In this document: piece by piece, positions 52,520 to 61,476 of the stretch
Position numbering within the stretch: the stretch's first letter is position 1
How the letters are laid out: each line of letters starts with the position of its first letter
Assembly (NCBI GenBank): GCA_964059195.1
Contig: CAXKWD010000007.1
Coordinates: forward strand, 56,271,620 to 56,335,619
Source of the DNA: Ectobius pallidus
Lineage: Eukaryota; Arthropoda; Insecta; Blattodea; Ectobiidae
Direction of reading: 5' to 3'
Length of the DNA: 64,000 nucleotides
The notes under the pieces: model-generated
What the model saw: only the letters and a program-made list of their open reading frames with translations
What the model was told of the DNA's origin: nothing
Database searches by the model: none
Position numbers and translations under genes: made by a program

Positions 52520-55500
52520 GACAGAGAATCCTCACACACATTAAGGATTCTCCATTGGAATGCCAGAAGTGTTAAATTCAAACTAGATTTACAGCGGACA
52601 CTAAACACGTACAGTATAGACATATTCTTCATCTCAGAAACGTGGCTTCAACCAACAGAAAATTTCACAATAAAACAATTTCACATAATTCGTCAGGACA
52701 GACCAACCGGTTGGGGAGGGATCTGTTTCGGAATCAGACGGTCACTCTACAAACATTTTCCAATTCAGTATGTAGAACAGAAATACTTTCACCAGAATGT
52801 GCAATACGCTTCACTCCAAATCGACACTACCATTATCACGGGGGTATATATACCTCCACGGACAACTCTTACGGAAAGTTTATGGCTTCAGTGTTTTAGA
52901 ATGCAACCGAGACAAATAGTCATAGGAGACTTTAATATCGAAGCATACAGCTGGACTAACACCCAACAGGACGGTCTCCGCCGGCTGAAGGACAGGCTAC
53001 TGACGACCGACACCTCATGTATTACCGAGAACATACCGACTAGATTGGGCTCCTTAAATCAGGCTGATACCAGACCGGATCTCACGTTTATCAGTAGGCC
53101 TAACGCTCTAAGACAGGACACTGGATATACGGTGTTGCACGATACACTGGGCAGTGACCACCGGCCTATAATATTAAGGATTTCCATACGGGCCTCACAG
53201 ACAGTCATCATCAGAAAAAATGTAACGAGGATCAACCATGACATCCTGCACGCCACAATCCGTCAGTCCTGCCAAACATCTACGATGGACCATGCAATGG
53301 ATAGATACCTACAGCTGACCTCCTTCATACAGGACTACTTAAAAAAACATCACCCATACACCACACTAACGCATAACTCCAGGTGCAAAGCCAGACCACC
53401 ATGGTTCAATGAAGAATGCTCACATCTAATAGCGATGAGAAGACTAGCTATAACACGTTTCTAAAAAAATATGACACCCGAGAACTATCTCAACATGAAA
53501 CGGCGGGTTGCACGAACGAAACGAGAACTGAAACAAATTAAAAAAGAGGCCTGGGTGAACTATACGGAAACACTGACTACAAACATCGCTCCTAGAGATC
53601 TCTGGAGGAAAGTTAGATGGTTTACGGCACGCGACATGAAACCAACAGTATCAGTACCCAACTCGACACAGTGGAAGTATGATTACCTCAAAATGATCAC
53701 CCCAGATGAAGTCGCATATCCTCCTCTTAGTATGGGCGATCATATGGTACAAGAACGCTCGCAAACCGTCTGGAGCCCGATTACGTCAACAGAAGTCATG
53801 AGCGCAATCAACAGTACACCCCATAAATCGAAGCCAGGGGACGATGATATTTCCTATCAAATGTTGCGGAGGATGCCGACGGAAGCTATAGACATCATAA
53901 CGGGAGCATACAACTATATACTGGAACACCAAGTCGTCCCCCCGGACTGGAAATTATTTACCATTATACCCATACTGAAACCTAATAAACCGGTTCAAGC
54001 CCTGGAAAGCTATCGACCTATTGTGTTAACAAACACAATTCGAAAGATCTTCGAAAAAATCTTAACATTACGCATAGTTCATCACTTAGAAAGAAATAAT
54101 CTATGGCCTAAAAATCAATACGGATTCAGAAAAGGATATTCCACGTTGCATAACCTTACAATCCTCACGACGGATATATTGTTAGCATTTAACAAAAACT
54201 ATATTGTGGATGTCATATATATCGACATAGAAAAGGCCTATGACAATGTACAGATTCCTCAACTCTGGACACAACTCATCGGGATGAACATTCCTAACTA
54301 CATAGCGCAAATTATCATCAAGTTACTCACGGATAGGAAAACACATAAACAGGGTGATTTCACCTCAAGAATGACCACAAAAGGTATTCCCCAAGGATCC
54401 AGCCTCAGTGCCATTCTCTTCGTAATATATACCGCAATGATGAGCTCTACTATAGAAAATGCCCGCTTACTTTCCTACGCGGACGATATAGTGGTGTATA
54501 AAACTTATCCACAACCAGTCACCTCCAGGAGAGATATCAATACCGACCTCGAACGACTCCAGTCAGCCTTACAGCAACTGGGAATGACTATAAATCCCAG
54601 TAAGTGTCAGAGAATCACGTTCACCAGACGCCGCAAACATTTCCCCAGCGACGACATTTACATCGCAGGCGAGAGAATCCAAGGCACCGACTCACACAAA
54701 TTTTTAGGTATGACATTAGATAAACGACTCATTTGGCATCGACACATTGAAGATTTACAGACTCAGATTCAACAGAGGGCTAAAATTATTTACTACCTCA
54801 CGGGCAGGACGTGGGGAGCGCATCCCAAGGCGTTAATTAATATTTACAAAGCCCTCATTCAATCCAAACTAGACTATGGAGGATTTCTCCTCGATCATAC
54901 ATATAAAAAATATGATAAACGCATTCAGTCTTTAATATGCCCGATACTCAAACGGATAGTACGAGCGGCGGGGAATCCATCTCTACCGGCTCTACAAGTA
55001 GAGCTACATATCTGGTCCCAAGCACTCCGTAGAAGGAAACTGGCAGCACAACTTATAGCCCGCCTATTTGCGAATTTCCAGCAGCCCATCATTCCAAAGT
55101 TAATCCTGCTCTCTGAAAAACACAATACAAAGAAAATCTCCAACACGAATGAACCACCGGCTTTAATTGAGGCCTTTAAATTTCTTCACAACAATGACTT
55201 TATTCTCAAATCCCCATCATTCCCGTGCTATAGCATTCCGCACCATGAACATTTCGTACCAACGAGCATCTATACGTCACACTCCACCAAAGAAGATTAT
55301 TACGCCATAATTGATAACATCAAACAGGAATACACAACAAAACAGGTGCAGGTAACCCAAATATTTACAGACAGATCAAAGTCAACAACGGGAACAGGTG
55401 CAGCAATAGTAATACAGAACAGTAATACAGAATACCGCATAAAACTACATCAACAAACCTCCAGTTATACGGCTGAGCTCATAGCAATTCGACACGCGAT

Positions 55501-56164
55501 TCTCCACATAAAAAAGAACCACCTCTACAATGTCATCATCAGCTCCGATTGTAAAAGTGCTCTCCAATCCATAAACCAACCAGCATATGATACGAAACAA
55601 AACTGGTTCCTCACAAATATCAAACACCTCTTATGGACCACACGAGACAACAATGTTCACCTCGTGTGGACCCCCGCCCACTGCAACATATCAGGGAATG
55701 AAAGGGCCGATAAGGCCGCAAAACAAGCTGCTCAACAACCAGAGAATAGTACCATTCAAGTCCCCATCCAGGATTACTTAACTCTATACATTCAGGGGCT
55801 CACGCAGGAATGGACATCTTCCTGGCGACAATACCGGCAACATCATGCAATAGAATACGGCAAGATACAACCAGTTATTCAGAGCTCTCCGTGGTTTCAC
55901 CGGATTCACTTTTCTACGCAAGATACATTAACCATTATGCGTTTAAGACTTGGGACTGCATTCACACCAGAATACCTCCATAGAATTCGTCGCACGGATA
56001 CACCGTTATGCGAATGTGGACAGCGCGGGCATTTGCAACATGTAATCTTCGGTTGCCAGCAGAACCAACATATTACGCAACTTCTCATCGACTTAAACAA
56101 CGCAGGACTCCAGCTTCCAGTCTCACTTACCTGCATGTTACGAAATCCGAGTATGTTGCTATAA
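52517..56164 (+). pseudogene. ORF2: endonuclease, RT and RNase H, one in-frame stop
   Basis: A single frame of 1215 codons interrupted only by TAA at 53462-53464. Endonuclease (residues ~10-235): LHWNARSV, SETWLQ, VYIPPRTT, VIGDFNIEAYSW and SDHRPI. RT: YGFRKGYST, VIYIDIEKAYDNV, KGIPQGSSLSAILF and catalytic YADDIVVY (around 54476-54499). RNase H: FTDRSKSTTGTGAA, YTAELIAIRHA, SSDCKSAL and WTPAHCNISGNERAD, with the acidic residues and the late His present except that the usual DGS reads DRS. The C-terminus has CECGQRGHLQHVIFGC, a CCHC-type finger. Apart from the single stop the protein seems whole, indicating modest age. Confidence 0.92.
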
Positions 56165-56290
56165 AAGTTAACCAAATGAATGTTTTAGGCAATATCAAGT
56201 TAAAAATTAATAGAAGAAAGCATCAGTATAACATACTGTTGTTGTTGTTGGGGCTTCTTTATCGACGGTTTTGGTGTCGCTGACCTTGTA

Positions 56291-57086
56291 CCGTCGTTGC
56301 AGTTATCATGTTAGTAATATCTCAACTGAAGTGGGAGTGTTAAAGTTAAGTTGTTAAATAAAAGGATGTCCGTGACAATGTAAGGGGATGGGGAATATGT
56401 GGTTGTATACTGTCAGATTTTCATTTTAAATTTCTTTAGATGTGTCAGCAGGATTTGTAGAATTCTCTATGTTTGTGTAAGTACCTCTCTCACCCTCCAT
56501 TTTGAGAAAACAGATAATATCGAAGACATATATCGATATCACGATATTATCAGAACTGAAATATCAACAACAATACAGGACACTTTGCGATATATCGGGG
56601 GACAATATTTTGAGCACCATCTAGCGACCCAACCTGCTACTACTGAATACAATTGCAGTATCTAGACACATATATGTTAAACAGTTTTTAATAGAAGAGC
56701 CGAAATAGCCAGACTCGGCATGTTATATATAAGGGGTATCTACCTAATGGCTCAGAATAGCATATTACAGTTTTATATATGTTTTGAATCACGGCCTCCT
56801 TTATTGTACCAGGCCAGGACAGTCTCTCTCACCAGCTGATCAGTTCCGGCCGGTTTGTGTTAAGGCATTACGCTAATGCTTCATGACATTTGTACATCGC
56901 GTGGGAAGCTGAAATCTTTAATTATTATATCGCTTAAATTTAAATTACGTTTCTCATTAAAACAATTAATGTGAAATAAGGTTTTCCTTAATGTGGATGA
57001 AATGAATAATGGATAATCTTTCGTTTACAAAGAAGCCTATTGTGAAAATCAAAATCTCAACATTATCTTTGTAAAATCCCAGTTTC

Positions 57087-57135
<49 letters not shown>

Positions 57136-57392
57136 TAATAATGTAGTAATAATATAATAATAATGTTTCTGGTGCTGGAATATCTATTGTATTACTGTAT
57201 AATATTGTAAACAACCATAGCCACTTATTACCTGTAAAAGAGTTCTGAATAGGGATAGGAAACAAACAAAAGATTAGGCCTACCACATTTTAAACAATTT
57301 ATTGTAATTCTAATAACTTTGAACTTCATGTCCAGAGGGGGACATGAGATTAACAATTAAAGATGCATGTCTCTACCTGTACAGCTCTTAAA
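56291..57392. other. Non-coding stretch with AAT microsatellite
   Basis: Holds the end of the non-LTR element (TAAATAAAAGG near 56355 may be its 3' end), a short inverted repeat GATAATATCG...CGATATTATC at about 56514-56551, and an (AAT)n microsatellite (57089-57163). No gene was recognised. The 3' end of the P-like element probably lies between 56.8 and 57.4 kb, but no terminal inverted repeat was identified. Confidence 0.5.
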
Positions 57393-60157
57393 TCAAAGTA
57401 ATGTCTGTAATTTCCTTTTCTTTACTTTGTTACCTGAAATGAGGTTGTTCCTTATCTTACAATAATTGTTAAGAAACACATTGGACATTGGTTTTAATAT
57501 TTTCTTAATTGTATTAACTTTTTTCTCACCGCAAACACAATTACTATTTACAGCATCACCAGTTATCGGGTTCTCTTCTAAACTTCTGATACTTAAATCT
57601 AACAACAGCTTTTGCTGACTGGACGACTGCAGGAAGTCTCTTTCATAGCCTTCAGAAATAAGACAGTTCATGATGCCATACATATGAGCCCCAGCATTTA
57701 CAACAATGTCAGAAGGGACAGTTAACCCACCTCGGTTTAAGCTATCAAAATATTCATTGGGAGATTCTTCATTTGAAACAATTAAGTTTTGGCAGGAAAC
57801 ACATGACAATTGTTGTTTGACCTTAAAAGAAGCATACCCAGTGATATATAATAATCCAGGATCATTTAAGTCAACTTCTCCAAGAAAGTCCGAATCTAAA
57901 ATTTCAAGGAATAAGTCTACATTATTGGTAGCATTGTTTCCATCGTCACAATTAAGGAAAGAATTTGAAAGAGACTCAAAAGAAAATGATACCAGACCAT
58001 ATTTAGCAGAGTGCAACCCTAACACACTTTTTATTCTCAATTTCTTTTCTGATTCAAGGATTGCATTCACGCTGACATGATAGTTACCTCCACAAAGTTG
58101 TCGATAGCGACTGAACCTTTTTTCCAAACCATCTGTTTGAATCTTTCCTGTCAATACATAGCTCATTTGCATTTCTGTTAAGGAGTACTTGATAAAGCTC
58201 AACATAACACTTACATTTTGGAATAAGGCATTGAAGGTATCATTGGTTAGAATTCCTCTACCATTACTAGAAGCTTTCCACTTTGATAACCACAGGAGAA
58301 AGTTTTCTAGTAATATGATACGCTCATCATTAACACAAGTAAAAGGTGCCTCCAATGGATTCCCGTGCAACACATGCTTTACTGGATTTTTTACATTCAT
58401 GATAGTCCACCATTTTATAATTAAATCCAGAAACTGAGCAGTACCAGAGTGTTCACCGTACCTTAACTTTACTGCAGCCAGAGTGCTTTCATGAAATATA
58501 TTACAAGCTAAGACCACTTTCTGTCGCTCCAGCATAGATGGATACAGAGTTTTATGGTTAAGTTTTGGTGCAAGTTTCACTAGATCATTACACTCTAACC
58601 TGTGAAGTTCTCGCAGATCATAAAATTTGGCAACAACAAGTTCCTCATGGTTGTCGAACGATGGGAAAATAAAAGAATTTTCAGGGTCCTTCTGTGAGAG
58701 CCAATTGTTCCTGATGTTCTTCAAAATGTGCACTGTGTCAAATGTCAAATATGTTTTGAAATTACATGATAAGTTACATTCATAAGAATCGCCATGCAAT
58801 AGATTATCAAACATCAATCGGTTTACTCTGTTGTTATCAGAAATAATTACAAGTATTTTCAAACCACAGGCCACAACAAGTTTGCACACATCAATTGTAA
58901 AACCAGTTAATTCATTGCCACTAATATTGTACACTGGAATTAGGGCTACAATCTCTTTAAAATTTCCATATGCTGATGAAACCATAAATGCTACAATTGT
59001 TTTAGCTCCCACTGAACTATCATTTTGTGCAATACCCCTTAAATTCCCATTTTTGTACTCAATACTCTGATTCAAATAAATTTCATCAATTTGTAAGATT
59101 ACATGTTTATCCTTATCTGACAATTTAGAGACTGCACATTTCAAAAATTTCTCATTGGCACTGGGGGCACTAACGTCACAGCTTAGCTTAGAAGACACTC
59201 TTTGCAAACTTTTTGGGTGTGGTAAAGTAGAAATAACATTTTCACGTATAGCGCTGTAGCAAGAAGTTGACTGCATATAAATTAAGAATGAATGCAGAAT
59301 ATAAGATGGTGTATACCGCCTTCCATGAATGTTTACAAACAGCAAGTTGAAATGTTCAGCCAAAAACTCTATATTGCGAAGAATTTTATCACAATCATCA
59401 TCCAGACTTTCATAATACTTGATCAGATTTTGTAGATGCAACTTAACATTATGAATCAATGTCTGTAAACCTTCAGTTGAACAATCTTCATGTGAATATC
59501 TGGTGAGTAAATTATCAAGTTGGGACCATCTGCTTAATTGTTTGTTGTCTTCTAATATCCAGCGAAGATCTGATTTGTCAACGAACACCCCATTGTGAAA
59601 AACATCTACAGTTAAATTTAAGGATACTTTAACACATGTCCTTACCGTTGGCAGATTCGTCAAATCCACTTTATAAAATACCAACATTTCATCAAGGATT
59701 TCACTTTTCCATTGACCAATATCAATCTTGTTTTTAAAACTGGTGCACAGTTCATTGTAATTTGTAATTAAATCACTTTTAATCCATTTTTCAACTTTCT
59801 CTTCGTGTTTTCGTGCCACAGATTGTCTTCGTTCTTCTGGATCAGTCCTTGTACATGTGGAAAGCTTCGACAAGTAACTAGGGAAATTAGGAAATAACGA
59901 TGGCACAGCACCTGATAATAAAATGGGTTTTCTACGAAGTAAAGACTTCTGAACACCTTCTTTGTCCTTGAATAACCGCTCCCTTGATATGTATATAGGA
60001 TCAAAATGTTTTTCACACACAACACTTCTCTTTCCAGGGACCCAATTGTTTGGGATCGGGATAAGATACGTCCCAAATAGGAATAAAATGTTGGTTTTAG
60101 GTTTGGAAGGGACTTCAGTTGGAAGTGCATAAGATAGGAAAGAGTAGCCACCTCTGA
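57393..60157 (-). CDS. P-element-like transposase with THAP domain
   Basis: On the minus strand the frame is open from about 60157 to 57393. Counting from the GTG at 60020 there are 875 codons, all uninterrupted. The 5' part reads NNWVPGKRSVVCEKHFDP and KPILLSGAVPSLFPNFP, the second half of a THAP zinc finger (C-x2-H, then the AVPSIF-type end). The Cys pair that should open it is missing and is probably on an upstream exon: a pyrimidine-rich stretch ending TATTCAG lies just before the open frame. The catalytic RNase H-like fold shows QIDEIYL (D312), ISDNNRVN (D395) and TDGLEKRFSRYRQ (E633), with FDTVHILKNIRNNW between them as in P-element/THAP9 transposases. It would cut and join the element's ends in the nucleus. 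No terminal repeats found, so mobile element or domesticated copy is undecided. Confidence 0.85.
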
Positions 60158-60521
60158 ATAGCTAAAGAGGACCAGATTCGAATGAATCAAAATTGAGAGC
60201 AAATAGACTGTAACCTCAGGACTCTGGGATCAGGAATCCACGGAATACTTAAGGAGAACAATTTAAATATGAAATAATCACAACTTACTAAATTCACACA
60301 CAATAATTATTGAAACTAATTGAAAAAGAAACACTGATACATAGGATGCAAGAGTACGTTTTCACACGTGTCTGTAAATATTAATTTCTTGAAAAACTTG
60401 ATAAATAATAGCTTAAAATGCGTAGATTAAATTGCACTTGAAGTTAACACTAAACTTTTGTATGTAGTTTAGTCGTAAAAGCTGATATAAGCACTGAAAC
60501 AGGTAGCGTGTGTTGCACCAC
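60158..60521 (-). other. Stretch between P-like transposase and BEL LTR
   Basis: May hold the first exon and promoter of the P-like gene, or the end of a longer BEL LTR (a possible alternative LTR end, GAGGTTACA on the minus strand, at 60210). On the minus strand GTGGTGCAACA follows directly after the proposed LTR end and could be primer-binding-site-like. No coding motif is seen. Confidence 0.35.
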
Positions 60522-60902
60522 TGTTACGAAATATCAAACCTTTGTAATTCGGAGAATTCACTCGCGAACTTTATGAATTATATGTAATTATGTATGAATA
60601 ATTACTGAGAGCCACAATTGCGCACAATTGTGACTATTCACCGCTTCCAGAGCAAGTTTAAGGAAACTTGGTAGAAAAAGCGGGAATGAATCGAGCCGAC
60701 TAGATACACGTGCGATCTGAGTGCGGTCTCCTACAATACTGAATGGGGTGACGCTAAGCCACCGCATATAACAAAGAAAATTAGCAAGTCATGCATGATC
60801 CCACAATGCCTTGAGGCGGGAACAAAAAGACAATCAAAGCGGGCCATTGCAAGCGGACAGTTTGAAACATTCTAAAGTGGAAACATGTTGCTTGCTCGAA
60901 CA
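60522..60902 (-). repeat. Putative 3' LTR of the BEL/Pao element
   Basis: On the minus strand it begins TGTTCGAGCAAGCAAC after the purine-rich AAAGGGGTCGGTA and ends TTTCGTAACA, giving TGTT...AACA ends. The end is uncertain: a longer LTR reaching 60210 is possible. The 5' LTR is outside the window, so the pair cannot be compared. Confidence 0.5.
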
Positions 60903-61170
60903 TACCGACCCCTTTGAACTATTTAGTTCAACAAAATAGATAAAGAGCAAGCTATGAAAAATACATTCAAATGGAGAAATAACATAAAGAAAAACACTTA
61001 TTATATACATCACAATAACACAGTTTATCTCCATTATGAGAAAATAAAACCTTATTGTGTAAGGAGAAAAACCAAAAAACACTTATTACAATGTAACGGT
61101 TTGTCTACACTATAATTGCTTGTAAAACGATAAAGAGATATGAAATATTGATTGCACTGTATTACACTTA
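60903..61170 (-). other. 3' untranslated region of BEL with polypurine tract
   Basis: AT-rich non-coding sequence. TTCAAAGGGGTCGGTA (about 60903-60918, minus) directly precedes the LTR start and is the probable polypurine tract. Confidence 0.55.
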
Positions 61171-61476
61171 TTATTGATCTGGCAATGGACATAATTTCAC
61201 TAATGGGCGCTTATATTCACCACTAGGAGTGCGAACTGTCGCCACACGAATTAGACCGTCTTCTCCCGGATGCACCTTGGTAATGATGCCTATCTTCCAT
61301 TGAAGTGGGGCTACGTTGTCTTCCTTCAGGATGACTAAGATACCTTCTCGCAAATTCTCACTGGAAGATGACCATTTTTGTCGCTGCTGAAGTGTATGCA
61401 AATACTCGGAAGACCATCTTTTCCATATCTGATGCAGATGATTTTGTAGAATTTGCCATTTTTCAAGACATTTCAT
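61171..61476 (-). pseudogene. BEL integrase C-terminal domain (DUF5641-like)
   Basis: 101 codons reading RWSSEYLHTLQQRQKW, VILKEDNVAPLQWKIGIITK and TPSGEYKRPLVKLCPL, the conserved C-terminal module of BEL/Pao polyproteins. It overlaps the upstream pol frame by 14 bases in another frame. The catalytic DDE core that should separate them is gone, so the junction is a deletion joined out of frame. Confidence 0.85.

Larger units (their letters stand above)
50825..56290 (+). mobile_element. Nearly full-length I/R1-type non-LTR retrotransposon
   Basis: 5' UTR (about 50825-51126), ORF1 with zinc knuckles, ORF2 with endonuclease, RT, RNase H and a CCHC-type C-terminal finger, then a short 3' region (56165 to about 56290 or beyond). 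The RNase H plus two-ORF plan fits the I/R1/LOA group. Element ends and target duplication could not be fixed. Damage seen: one stop and one frameshift in ORF1, one in-frame stop in ORF2. Confidence 0.85.

Noticed and set aside
57089..57290. 106-codon Leu-rich minus-strand frame
   Set aside because: Built on the AAT microsatellite, whose translation gives runs of Leu.
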